64,000 bases of DNA, taken from the NCBI RefSeq assembly GCF_964021845.1, contig NZ_CAXHZC010000001.1, forward strand, positions 1,491,924 to 1,555,923, read 5' to 3'. How positions within the stretch are numbered: position 1 is the stretch's first letter; each line of letters opens with the position of its first letter. Position numbers and translations under genes: made by a program. The notes beneath the pieces are model-generated. The model did not search any database. It was not told the origin of the DNA and saw only the letters and a program-made list of their open reading frames with translations. Source of the stretch: Arcticibacterium sp964021845 (GTDB lineage: Bacteria > Bacteroidota > Bacteroidia > Cytophagales > Spirosomataceae). Below are positions 1 to 7,043 of the stretch, one piece after another.

Positions 1-2
1 AC

Positions 3-257
3 AGTACGAATAAGGACTTGACTATAACCGGATTTGAAAACCTTCAAAAAGTTTACGAAGACGTTTATAAAAATCAAAAACACGACATTCTAGAAATTGA
101 ACAAGCCTATGAGGTTGCGGAATTGTTAGTCATTTTACGTTTGCAAGAACTCTTTAGAGAAACCTATAAAAGGGCTAAAGAAAGCGAAAAAAAGTGGAGT
201 AATTATCCAATGTTCGTGACAGCTCACGATTATGAAATAATTTACAAAATAAACTGA
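3..257 (+). CDS. Hypothetical protein, 5' end outside the window
   Basis: The frame is open from the first bases of the window to a TGA at 255-257, so this is probably the C-terminal 84 residues of a longer protein; a TTG at 18 is the first possible internal start. The product is charged and helical, rich in Glu and Lys, with no signal peptide or membrane segment. I do not recognise a family. It is followed within 25 bases by a repeat block also found after other ORFs of this region, which suggests it is one unit of a cassette-like array. Confidence 0.45.
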   Translation, partial: STNKDLTITGFENLQKVYEDVYKNQKHDILEIEQAYEVAELLVILRLQELFRETYKRAKESEKKWSNYPMFVTAHDYEIIYKIN

Positions 258-489
258 ATAGATAAAAGCCAGCACCTAACAATTAGGCTCGAATGCAGCG
301 ATTAAGGACCTTGAGCTAAGCTAAAAACTCCGCCACTTTCGGACGTGAACGCCTAGACCTTCACCCTTAAGGTTGTTCTTTTAAAAAACTACATTGTTCG
401 TCAAGGCACACACAAAATATGGCAGTCAAGCAGGGCCGTCTGCGGCTATACGGAACCTTGGCGGCAATTTTGCAAAACCAACAATTTGA
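258..489. repeat. Cassette-type flanking repeat, copy 1
   Basis: Non-coding block directly after the stop of the first ORF. Positions 278-301 match 2633-2656 in 23 of 24 bases, and 310-322 is identical to 1508-1520. The right end (about 450-480, with the bases ACGGAAC and then GGCGGC and CAAAACC) resembles the right ends of the blocks near 1945-1975 and 5625-5655. It begins with an ACCTAAC sequence like the outer box of integron attC sites, but I could not find a matching GTTRRRY box, so it is not called attC. Confidence 0.5.
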
Positions 490-516
490 TTGTACCTTCA
501 CAGCAAATACACTGCA

Positions 517-1014
517 ATGAACAATTCAATAAAAACTACCCGATTTAACACAAAAGATAGTATCGACAGAGCGAAACTTCGAAGAAAAGACATTCGAAAG
601 TGGACTTTAATTGCTGACGGAAAAACTTTTACTTGGTCTAATCGATTAGAAAGAGTTCAAGTTATTCGTGGAGGTGTACCATATGGCTCCTTAGAAACAA
701 TCAGCAAAAAAATTAACAGTCCTGTTAAAATGGTATTAAATATTGTAGGTGTACCTCAAACTACCTATAATAAAAAGAAAGGCGACCATGCTCTTCTAGA
801 TAGTAGAGACAGTGAGCTCGTCTTGAGAATATCGGAATTGATTGATTTTGGGCTTGATGTATTTAATAAAGAGAATGAGAAATTTCAGCGTTGGCTGAAT
901 AAACCAAATCTATCATTAGGTGGTATAGCTCCAATAAAATTTCTTGATACAATAAGCGGAATTAACGAAGTGAAATTTTGCCTTAACAGAATAGAGTACG
1001 GAAATTTTGCATAA
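517..1014 (+). CDS. Xre/MbcA/ParS-type antitoxin of a RES toxin-antitoxin system
   Basis: Antitoxin of a type II toxin-antitoxin pair, expected to bind and silence the RES toxin encoded next and to repress the shared promoter. The central part (RGGVPYGSLETISKKI) is the HTH-like Xre-antitoxin segment and the C-terminal half (FNKENEKFQRWLNKPN, then GIAPIKFLDT) is the DUF2384 toxin-binding domain with its usual W-L-x-x-P and P-x-x-L-D-T pattern. I chose the ATG at 517 (165 residues); an in-frame TTG at 490 would add nine residues with no support. The stop overlaps the start of the toxin by one base, as expected for coupled translation. Confidence 0.85.
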   Translation: MNNSIKTTRFNTKDSIDRAKLRRKDIRKWTLIADGKTFTWSNRLERVQVIRGGVPYGSLETISKKINSPVKMVLNIVGVPQTTYNKKKGDHALLDSRDSELVLRISELIDFGLDVFNKENEKFQRWLNKPNLSLGGIAPIKFLDTISGINEVKFCLNRIEYGNFA

Positions 1015-1481
1015 TGAAACTCTACCGTATAGAAAGAAAAAAATATCTTAAAACAACTTTATCTGGTATTGGAGCTTCCAAGTCTAAAGGTTTCAGATGG
1101 AACAGTGAAGATACAAGATTGGTTTATACAGCCGAAAGCAGAGCTCTCGCTATGTTAGAGGTTTCTGTTCATCTTGATCTTAGTGAAGACTTACCTAAAG
1201 ACCGTTTTTTTATTGAAATAGAAATTCCCGACGACATTACTGCACTGGAAGTTTCCATTAATGACTTACCTCCCAACTGGGATTCAAAACCTCCCCTACT
1301 TGTAACACAAATTATCGGAGACGACTTCGTTTTAAACAATGACGCAGCAATATTGAAAGTTCCAAGTTGCATAGTTCATCAAGAATACAATTACTTGATA
1401 AACCCATTACACCCTGATTTTAAGAAGATTAAAGTGATAAGTGAAACTCGAATGTCATTTGACGAAAGAATGAAAAATTAA
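1014..1481 (+). CDS. RES domain toxin
   Basis: RES-domain toxin of 155 residues; characterised members degrade or phosphorolyse NAD+, halting growth. The sequence shows the family landmarks: an N-terminal YRI with following basic residues, G-x-R-W-N near residue 28, YTAES and a conserved Glu (ALAMLEVSVH) near 50, and the C-terminal signature PSCIVHQEYNYLINPLHPDF, which contains the conserved Ser. The Arg-Glu-Ser set that names the family is therefore present. It overlaps the antitoxin by one base and is followed at once by another copy of the flanking repeat, so the pair sits as a unit between repeats. Confidence 0.88.
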   Translation: MKLYRIERKKYLKTTLSGIGASKSKGFRWNSEDTRLVYTAESRALAMLEVSVHLDLSEDLPKDRFFIEIEIPDDITALEVSINDLPPNWDSKPPLLVTQIIGDDFVLNNDAAILKVPSCIVHQEYNYLINPLHPDFKKIKVISETRMSFDERMKN

Positions 1482-2112
1482 TTACCACCAACAATTAAGA
1501 TTAGGCTCTTGAGCTAAGCTCAGGACGGGCTTAATGTAGCTTTAGTTTCGATAAAGCCTCTTTGGTTTTCGCAGCTAGTCCTTGCTTTTAGATAGCTCTT
1601 TTTATTAAAAATGTAAGCATCAGACATACCTCTCCCACCTCCTAATTTTGGAGTAATTTTGTCTCTTACCCTGCCTTTCCTCCTTGCGGCGGATAGGCTT
1701 TTTGTCTTTTCCCATCGCTTTAAATTTGGTTTTACGCGAACTGGCGATCCTACCCAGGGTGGCCCTCTTTCTGGTTCTAAGGTCCTTATAATCTTCCATG
1801 TCTTGCTATGGCCATTCGTTTGCATTTACCCATAGGCATTCTTTGCAAATTTGCTCTATACTGTACTTTTGCTTCTGGCATTCAGGTTCATTCAAGTCCG
1901 CTTTAGTCCTGTTTAATTCCTTTGTCATAAAAAACAGAATTGCGAAACGCCGCCAAAACAAATCGGTACAAAATGTTTCAGCATTCCGGCCGATTTATAA
2001 AGATGTATTTTCAAATTCAATAAAAAACCTATTAGCTTAGTGTATCCTACAAGAAGGATATAGTTAATATGTATTATATCCAGTCGAGGTGTGTAATTTA
2101 AATAAAAAAAAG
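1482..2112. repeat. Cassette-type flanking repeats and non-coding remnant
   Basis: A 630-base stretch without a convincing gene. It starts with the shared box AACAATTA (1490-1497); 1516-1563 matches 2674-2721 with five differences. At 1894-1919 there is a 26-base segment identical to 5560-5585, and 1945-1975 resembles the right ends of the other blocks. Between them (about 1565-1880) lies sequence that, on the minus strand, encodes a short Lys/Arg-rich peptide (1620-1799) that I do not recognise and do not call. The layout suggests two flanking blocks from neighbouring units joined after decay of the gene between them. Confidence 0.45.
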
Positions 2113-2685
2113 ATGCATTTTAAGACTAGATTTGCACGTTTGGATGACAAAAAAAGAATATTAAATCTTTATAAGAAAGTTTCAAAAAACATTGGAGGTA
2201 TTGCTAGAACTGAAAATGAAATTACAGAAAATTATATCGAAACAAACCTAAAGAAAGCAATAAGTAATGGAGTTTGTTTAGTAATTGAAAATTTAAATAC
2301 GAATCAGCTAATAGGTGAAATACATTGCTACAAGTTAGAGCCAAATGTTTTTAATCATATTCTATCTGAATTAACAGTTGTTGTTGATTGCGAATACCAA
2401 GGTCAAGGACTTGGTAAGTTACTTTTTACATCTTTACTTGAAAATGTAGAAAACAAAAGAATAGAAATATTAAGAATTGAACTTATTGCAAGAGAAAGCA
2501 ATAAAAAAGCAATCAAATTTTATGAAAAATTAGGATTTAAAATTGAGGGACGGTTTGAAAAACGAATTGACAATGGAACTAAAAATTTCGAAGCTGATAT
2601 TCCAATGGCTTGGTTTAATAAAAACTACACACAACAATTAGACTCGAATGCAGCGAATAAGGTCCTTCGGCGAAGCTCAGGATAG
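2113..2685 (+). CDS. GNAT family N-acetyltransferase
   Basis: Acetyl-CoA-dependent N-acetyltransferase; the substrate cannot be read from the sequence. The acetyl-CoA loop is seen as YQGQGLGKLLF near residue 105 (Q-x-x-G-x-G), preceded by the beta-4 strand ELTVVVDC, and the C-terminal NKKAIKFYEKLGFKIEG is the usual N-x-x-A-x-x-F-Y-E-K-x-G-F motif. The ATG at 2113 fits the family start; a GTG at 2089 would add eight residues. The last 17 or so codons lie inside the flanking repeat, so the original C-terminus probably ended near 2630 and read-through into the repeat gives a foreign tail. Confidence 0.85.
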   Translation: MHFKTRFARLDDKKRILNLYKKVSKNIGGIARTENEITENYIETNLKKAISNGVCLVIENLNTNQLIGEIHCYKLEPNVFNHILSELTVVVDCEYQGQGLGKLLFTSLLENVENKRIEILRIELIARESNKKAIKFYEKLGFKIEGRFEKRIDNGTKNFEADIPMAWFNKNYTQQLDSNAANKVLRRSSG

Positions 2686-2721
2686 GCTTAATTTAGCTTT
2701 AGTTTTGATTAAGCCTCTTTG
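2633..2721. repeat. Cassette-type flanking repeat, copy 3
   Basis: Begins with 24 bases that match 278-301 at 23 positions, then a TTCG-type hairpin (GGTCC...), then 48 bases matching 1516-1563 with five differences. It contains an inverted repeat AGGCTTAAT / ATTAAGCCT with a 15-base loop. It overlaps the 3' end of the acetyltransferase gene, the same relation to its ORF as the other copies. Confidence 0.5.
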
Positions 2722-2756
2722 ATTTCCCCTCTCCTCGGTGCTATTCCTTGCTTTTT

Positions 2757-2972
2757 GCTGGTCCTCTGTAGAAAGGCTGCAATTCTCTTCTACTTAAGTA
2801 GCGAAGTCTTCGGAGTTCGGAAACCCCTATTTGGCCATACTTCTTTCTCCAGTTATAGAATGTGGCATCACTAATTCCCATCTTCCAACATACTTCATAA
2901 ACAGAGACCACAGTCTCGCTTGTTTGAGAGCAAACACTATCTGACCCTATGTAAATTTGGAGCGTTTCCTAC
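2757..2972 (-). pseudogene. Relic of an IS3-family transposase orfA
   Basis: Read on the minus strand, this stretch gives the start of an IS3-type OrfA: a SKFT then an in-frame stop, GQIVFALKQA, one frameshift, then MGISDATFYNWRKKYGQ and VSELRRLR. These are the usual KFTESQIVFALKQ and helix-turn-helix segments of the protein that binds the ends of the element. The stop, the frameshift and the absence of an orfB show it is dead. It marks an old insertion at the junction between the acetyltransferase unit and the thioredoxin-like locus. Confidence 0.75.
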
Positions 2973-3166
2973 GCAAATTGTTTGTTTAAAATTAAAAATA
3001 ATTTGCTCGAGTTTCTCTAATTAAGAACGGTCTGATTTACCGTGAAGAGGTCAAGGATGGCTACACTTCAATTAAACCAAGAAAAAGAATGAACCTTTTC
3101 AACGATTCAAAAAACATTCATTTATAAAGTCTTATAGAATATATCATCAAAATTCATCAAAATTAT
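2973..3166. other. Stretch without a callable gene
   Basis: About 190 bases between the IS relic and the next promoter. On the plus strand a short open stretch (about 3022-3126) reads NGLIYREEVKDGYTSIKPRK and ends in a TAA; it has no start codon and I do not recognise it. It may be the tail of a gene cut by the old insertion. Confidence 0.35.
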
Positions 3167-3196
3167 TTGTATAGTTAGGAGTCCTTACGATATTTG
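3167..3196 (+). promoter_or_regulatory. Promoter with palindromic operator TTAGGAGTCCTTA
   Basis: A TTG at 3167-3169, a 19-base spacer and GATATTTG at 3189-3196 make a near-consensus Bacteroidota promoter. The spacer holds TTAGGAGTCCTTA (3175-3187), one mismatch from a perfect TTAGGANTCCTAA palindrome. Similar palindromes occur at 3488-3500 and 4284-4296. The position, between the two promoter boxes, fits repression by the MarR protein encoded at 4855; that link is inferred. Confidence 0.6.
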
Positions 3197-3235
3197 TGGT
3201 GGTAATAATACCAAAACACTTAAAAAGTTAAGAAA

Positions 3236-3469
3236 ATGACAAAATCAGTTTTCTATCACGCAGGTTGTCCTGTTTGCGTAAGTGCAGAACACGACATCGT
3301 TAATCTAATCGGTGCAAAAAATGTTGAAATCGTAAACATTGGCGAAGCCCGTAACCGAATTTCAGAAGCAGAAAAAGCAGGAGTAAAATCTGTTCCAGCT
3401 CTGCTTACAACAAATGGAAATGTGCTACACATTAATTTTGGTGCCTCAATGGCAGATGTAAAAGGCTAA
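3236..3469 (+). CDS. Thioredoxin-fold / glutaredoxin-like small protein with CPVC motif
   Basis: A 77-residue cytoplasmic protein with an N-terminal beta strand and the redox motif GCPVC (Cys11 and Cys14), followed by a helix, and a later SVPALLTTNG segment that matches the cis-Pro strand of thioredoxin folds. It probably acts as a small thiol-disulfide oxidoreductase. The partner protein is unknown. It is the first gene after a promoter with a palindromic operator and lies upstream of a secreted protein, a DUF2024 relic and a MarR regulator, which suggests a redox or electrophile response. The ATG at 3236 follows a purine-rich stretch after the promoter. Confidence 0.75.
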   Translation: MTKSVFYHAGCPVCVSAEHDIVNLIGAKNVEIVNIGEARNRISEAEKAGVKSVPALLTTNGNVLHINFGASMADVKG

Positions 3470-3483
3470 AAAATTTAAAAACA

Positions 3484-3521
3484 AAAGTTAGGAATCCTAA
3501 TTAAAAAAGATTCCTAGCTTT
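3484..3521 (+). terminator. Hairpin terminator that contains a copy of the palindrome
   Basis: AAAGTTAGGAATC pairs with GATTCCTAGCTTT (one T-G pair) across a 12-base loop and is followed by TTTTTCT. The left arm with the loop also forms the perfect palindrome TTAGGAATCCTAA (3488-3500), so the same bases could act as a protein-binding site in DNA and a terminator in RNA. Confidence 0.65.
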
Positions 3522-3544
3522 TTCTAAAATCAAAAATTACTAAA

Positions 3545-4264
3545 ATGAAACATTTACTTCTTCTTCTCGGCGTTTGCCTTTTTACAGTTCAAGCTTTTGC
3601 TTGCAACAAATGTGGTAACTACAACAATGACGACTTCCAAATCAAAAAGGTAAGCGTAAAGCATTCCCCAGAAATCGGTGCGACAATTTGGGAAATTACT
3701 GTAAAGGGATTTGCTGGGAGAACGACACCAAAAGCAGTAGGTCAACTAAACGGTGCACCTGTTTTGGGCTATGTTTTTCCAACTACTTTAAAACCAACTG
3801 ACGTTGGTTTTGGAGACACCGAAGGCATTGTTGCACTTGCCTTGACTTCTCATCCCGATTTTGATGACACACCACTTTGGGATGAAAACACTGATAGTAA
3901 TTATGCTAATGACGGAATAATTTGGCATCCGCATTGGGTTATTCTAACAGAAGACAAGCGTGTGGAAGGCGGTTTGGCCGTAAAACAGTTTGACTCAAAT
4001 GACACAAGTGTTGTGTTACCTAAAACCAATCCGGGAATGCCAATGTATATGGATTCTCCAGGTTTTCAGGTCATCACAAAGGGAAGTACCATAAAAGTTA
4101 TTGTTCCTGATTACAGAATGAACAACAAAACTGATTTTTCTTATGATGGCGTTGCTGCTTTTATGCAAGTAAATACAGGTGGAGGTGACAAACCAATGCT
4201 TGGTGTATACAAAGTGTATTCGGTAGCAAGTGGAAATTTATCTTTACCATACCAAGTAAAGTAA
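3545..4264 (+). CDS. Secreted protein of unknown function with N-terminal CNKCG
   Basis: A 239-residue exported protein. The signal peptide (MKHLLLLLGVCLFTVQAFA) is cut just before a Cys pair (CNKCGNYN), so the mature protein may begin with a metal- or redox-active CxxC. The rest is rich in Gly, Asp and aromatic residues, with a HPHWVIL segment near residue 130 that could bind metal, and looks beta-rich. I know of no assigned function. It follows the CPVC protein after a 75-base gap with a terminator-like hairpin and belongs to the same palindrome-marked locus as the MarR regulator. Confidence 0.65.
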   Translation: MKHLLLLLGVCLFTVQAFACNKCGNYNNDDFQIKKVSVKHSPEIGATIWEITVKGFAGRTTPKAVGQLNGAPVLGYVFPTTLKPTDVGFGDTEGIVALALTSHPDFDDTPLWDENTDSNYANDGIIWHPHWVILTEDKRVEGGLAVKQFDSNDTSVVLPKTNPGMPMYMDSPGFQVITKGSTIKVIVPDYRMNNKTDFSYDGVAAFMQVNTGGGDKPMLGVYKVYSVASGNLSLPYQVK

Positions 4265-4270
4265 TTTTAT

Positions 4271-4308
4271 TTGCCTTGTAAAGTTAGGACTCCTACCTTT
4301 GCAAGGCT
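4271..4308 (+). promoter_or_regulatory. Overlapping promoter, operator and terminator hairpin
   Basis: A TTG at 4271-4273, a 20-base spacer and TACCTTTG at 4294-4301 form a consensus promoter. The palindrome TTAGGACTCCTAC (4284-4296) overlaps the TAnnTTTG box. The same bases form a stem GCCTTGTAAAG / CTTTGCAAGGC (4274-4284 and 4298-4308) followed by TTTTATTT, a terminator for the secreted-protein gene, with the palindrome filling the loop. The promoter would drive the DUF2024 relic and the MarR gene. Confidence 0.65.
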
Positions 4309-4406
4309 TTTATTTATAATTATGACATAAGCAATAATATTGTTGCAATTGCCCTTTTTAGGGGTTTAACTATAAAGGCACAATCGCACGATAAAAAAGT
4401 AAGAAA

Positions 4407-4515
4407 ATGAAAGTAGCAGTTTAGGACACTTATGTACCAAAAAAAGTAGCGTGATGCACTTTGACATGATTGCAGCTGCAGAAATAAAAGGCTAGTTCAT
4501 CATTGATATGGAAAA
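4407..4515 (+). pseudogene. Decayed DUF2024-family gene
   Basis: The reading MKVAV-stop-DTYVPKK followed by stops and then a frame with MHFD-like residues matches the start of DUF2024 proteins (normally MKVAVWDTYV...DGxxMHFD), in which the Trp codon TGG has become TAG. At least two further stops follow, then no recognisable family sequence. The gene is dead and shortened. It lay directly behind the 4271-4308 promoter and before the MarR regulator. Confidence 0.6.
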
Positions 4516-4599
4516 TTACAAATGAAACTCTTGCTTTTTCCTTATGGAACTTCACAGTTTAGAGAAAGTTCAGCTTGAAAAATACAATGGAACATAAAA

Positions 4600-4855
4600 G
4601 GAGAGCGAGAAAAATTAGCAGGCTAAAAAATTGAGTATTTACAAATCAAAGAGACAACTATACTAGCAAAAGGTCAAATAGAGCATTATCCTTTTGTTGC
4701 TAAATCTGAAAATGGAAGTAATTTTATTGATGGTCTATTATTTAAAGTGAACTTTTTGAACCGATAAGTACGAAGTAAATCAATATAAAAGAATACTTGA
4801 AACATTTGTATCAGGCACACAGGCTTGGTTATTTGTAGCTAAAAATATTAAAAAA
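4600..4855 (+). pseudogene. Decayed gene of unrecognised family
   Basis: Two frames together give one protein-like sequence: KETTILAKGQIEHYPFVAKS and FIDGLLFKVNFLN in one frame, then a frameshift near 4765 and KYEVNQYKRILETFVSGTQA with WLFVAKNIKK in another, ending at the TGA that overlaps the MarR start. An in-frame stop is also present near 4625. I do not recognise the family. The ATG of the MarR gene overlaps the relic's stop by four bases, so the two were translationally coupled when intact. Confidence 0.55.
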
Positions 4856-5460
4856 TGAAATACTCATCATTCAATTTAAACGAACAAAATCAAAAAATTG
4901 AAAGCCGAATTGTAGTGGCTTTGGAGCGAATATCAGAAGCTTTTCGAGTGTTGCTATGGAACGAAAGCAAAGAAAATTCATTAAGCCCAATACAGATTCA
5001 GATTTTAATATTTATCTATTTTCATTCGATAGAAAAATGCAAAGTAGGATATTTAGCAGACGAGTTTAATATGACCAAAGCTACCATTAGCGATAGCGTA
5101 AAAGTTTTACTTACAAAAGATTTAGTCAGTAAAGAAACCGACCCATCGGACACAAGAAGTTATTCCCTCTTACTCACATCAGAAGGGAAAAGAATAGCTA
5201 AACAAGCATCACTCTTCGCTTCTTCAATTGAACAGCCAATTGACAAACTTTCTGATGAACACAAAACAATAATGCTTAACGGATTGCTTAAGTTGATTTA
5301 TGACCTTAATAAATCCGGAATTATTACTATTCAGCGAATGTGTTTTACTTGTTCTAATTATAAGGTTGACAAGGGAGTTCATTACTGCAAACTTTTAAAA
5401 ACTCAACTTGCTGAAAACCAATTGAGGGTAGATTGTGCGGAACACGAAATAATTACATAA
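4855..5460 (+). CDS. MarR family regulator with Cys-rich C-terminal tail
   Basis: DNA-binding repressor of 201 residues. Residues about 30-110 form a winged helix (SPIQIQILIFIYFHS, YLADEFNMTKATISDSVKVL recognition helix, then TDPSDTRSYSLLLTSEG wing). The C-terminus carries an unusual tail with MCFTCSNY, then HYCK, then VDCAEHE, four Cys in the pattern C-x2-C-x11-C-x13-C or close to it, which could bind an iron-sulfur cluster or zinc and give redox sensing. The palindrome TTAGGANTCCTAA at three places upstream is the natural candidate operator. Followed by a flanking repeat block. Confidence 0.85.
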   Translation: MKYSSFNLNEQNQKIESRIVVALERISEAFRVLLWNESKENSLSPIQIQILIFIYFHSIEKCKVGYLADEFNMTKATISDSVKVLLTKDLVSKETDPSDTRSYSLLLTSEGKRIAKQASLFASSIEQPIDKLSDEHKTIMLNGLLKLIYDLNKSGIITIQRMCFTCSNYKVDKGVHYCKLLKTQLAENQLRVDCAEHEIIT

Positions 5461-6010
5461 AAATCAACGAAAGGCCAGCTTACTAAAATTAAGCTCAAAT
5501 CCAACGATTAAGCCCCTGTTTCATTTTAATCCCGATAGCTATCGGCTTTAGCTTGGTTAAAGTCCGCTTTAGTCCTGTTTAATTCTTTGGACTTATTCTT
5601 TGAAGCCAAAAAGCCATCATACGGAACGCCGCACGGCCGAATCCTCACAAAACCATGACGTAATATATGCTGTACAAATCGACGCAAAAACTCTAAGCCA
5701 GAGACTTCATTAGCTTATTTTGAGAGCTATCTCGGTAATCTTTGTAGCTAAAACTTACTTGTTTAATATCTGTTATAATTAAAACTTTAAAACCTAAGCA
5801 TATTAACTGGTCCGCCTCAAAAACCAAGGTCGTTTTGCGTATACCTTCCGAATAACCTATGGTGTTCTGATGCCAGAATGCTCCCAAATAAATGCTTAGA
5901 AAAAAACAAGGAACATTGCATTTGACCTGAGTGCGGTCATAGGTGTACACATTTATACAAAATGTCGATACCGTACCGTGAAATCAATGCTTTATAGCTA
6001 ATTTTACAAC
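5461..6010. repeat. Cassette-type flanking repeat copy 4 and gene-free stretch
   Basis: Directly after the MarR stop comes a block resembling the others: AAATTAAGCTCAAATCCAACG (a diverged form of the 278-301 box), a perfect hairpin CCGATAGCTATCGG at 5532-5545, the 26-base segment 5560-5585 identical to 1894-1919, and a right end with ACGGAACGCCGC and CAAAACC near 5628-5656. From 5700 to 5950 there is an open frame on the minus strand that I do not support as a gene. The rest to 6010 shows only a weak TAATTTTA promoter-like box just before the next start. Confidence 0.5.
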
Positions 6011-6373
6011 GTGAAAAAGGCGTTAAAATATTTCGGTGTTTTACTCTTTGCAACAGTTTACTGCTTTGCCGTAGGCCGTGTGAGCACATCAGACGTTACC
6101 TACCTCGCTCTGAAGACTGAAAAAGGTAAACACATTACCTCCGTTTCTACTGATCTTTTTTCTGGTTTAGTCTCTTCCTACAGGAACTCCTCCCCTTCTC
6201 ATAGTCTTAAGAATCCTGATTTAAAAGACTCACTTAGTGGACCTTGGATTTTAGAAAAGACCCACAAAGCGGTTTTTATTAGCAAATACTCACAGTATGT
6301 GAGTTCTGCCAAAAACCTGCTTATTAGGCATAGAAAAGCAGACATTATTTTCCCCTTCCATTACTTCTGGTAA
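6011..6373 (+). CDS. Small exported protein with FPFHYFW C-terminus
   Basis: A 120-residue protein with a GTG start and a hydrophobic N-terminus (KYFGVLLFATVYCFAVG) that looks like a signal peptide or membrane anchor. The middle is rich in Ser and polar, and the end reads KADIIFPFHYFW, a tail I recall from small conserved Bacteroidota proteins of unknown role. No catalytic motif can be seen. It stands alone between the accessory region and the conserved membrane protein that follows, on the same strand with a 100-base gap. Confidence 0.6.
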   Translation: MKKALKYFGVLLFATVYCFAVGRVSTSDVTYLALKTEKGKHITSVSTDLFSGLVSSYRNSSPSHSLKNPDLKDSLSGPWILEKTHKAVFISKYSQYVSSAKNLLIRHRKADIIFPFHYFW

Positions 6374-6473
6374 TCTATTTTTTATTTAATCAGCTGCCTT
6401 AAAAGGCATTTTGACAAATATTTCATGGGCTTTGCATACGGCATTGCCCTAAAAAACTATATAAAAAATAAAA

Positions 6474-6977
6474 ATGGATTTAGATTTAGGAACTATCATA
6501 GTGGGCATAATATGCACCGCCATCTGTGTGGTACCATTCCTTTTAATGGGAAAAAGCCGCAAGAAAAAAGATCAACAGAAATTACAGTCGCTCACAAGCA
6601 CTGCCAACACACACGAAGGGCGTATTACATCGTACGAGTTTTGTGGCAACTTTGCTATAGCCATAGACAACAAAAAAGGTTTAGTTTTCTTTCATAAAGA
6701 AATTAACGGAGAAACAGTGTTAGAGGCTGGAATAGACCTCAACCATATTCAGGAGTGCAGACTCCAAAGCACAAGTATTTCGGTCACTAAGAATAAAGAA
6801 AACTATAAAATGATAGAGCGTTTAGAGTTATGTTTTACTCCGCTCAGCAAAGGCGAAAAAGAGATGAAATGGGAGCTTTTTAGCAGAGAAAATAACCGAC
6901 AGCTTTCTGGAGAGTTACAGGCTGGCGAAAAATGGAGCAAGCTCATTAATCAGCAAATTCATGTTAAGGTTTGGTAA
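6474..6977 (+). CDS. Membrane-anchored protein of unknown function
   Basis: A 167-residue protein with one N-terminal transmembrane segment (GTIIVGIICTAICVVPFLLM, residues 6-25), then a basic stretch (KSRKKKDQQK) that places the rest in the cytoplasm. The soluble part is alpha/beta with no motif I recognise; segments such as GLVFFHKEINGE and ELCFTPLSKGEKEMKWELFS suggest a pleckstrin-like beta sheet, but this is only a guess. A clear terminator follows the stop. No partner gene on the same strand. Confidence 0.65.
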   Translation: MDLDLGTIIVGIICTAICVVPFLLMGKSRKKKDQQKLQSLTSTANTHEGRITSYEFCGNFAIAIDNKKGLVFFHKEINGETVLEAGIDLNHIQECRLQSTSISVTKNKENYKMIERLELCFTPLSKGEKEMKWELFSRENNRQLSGELQAGEKWSKLINQQIHVKVW

Positions 6978-6983
6978 AAAAAT

Positions 6984-7012
6984 AAGCCCTGTGGAAACAC
7001 CTCAGGGCTTTA
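6984..7012 (+). terminator. Rho-independent terminator
   Basis: AAGCCCTG (6984-6991) pairs with CAGGGCTT (7003-7010) across an 11-base loop. It lies between convergent genes, ending the 6474 gene, and may also serve the minus-strand methyltransferase, which ends at 7044. Confidence 0.75.
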
Positions 7013-7043
7013 TAATGCTCTCAATAATGTTCTAATCTATATT

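Noticed and set aside
258..489. Canonical integron attC site
   Set aside because: Only an outer RYYYAAC-like box was found; no matching GTTRRRY box at the right place. Kept as a hypothesis, not a call.
1520..1825. Minus-strand ORF and the alternative short basic peptide 1620-1799
   Set aside because: Overlaps a repeat block and is unlike known proteins; the basic peptide cannot be supported beyond composition.
1798..2040. Plus-strand 80-residue ORF
   Set aside because: Covers the repeated segments 1894-1919 and 1945-1975; no protein signature.
5693..5950. 85-residue ORF on the minus strand
   Set aside because: No start or codon support, next to the repeat block, no family resemblance.
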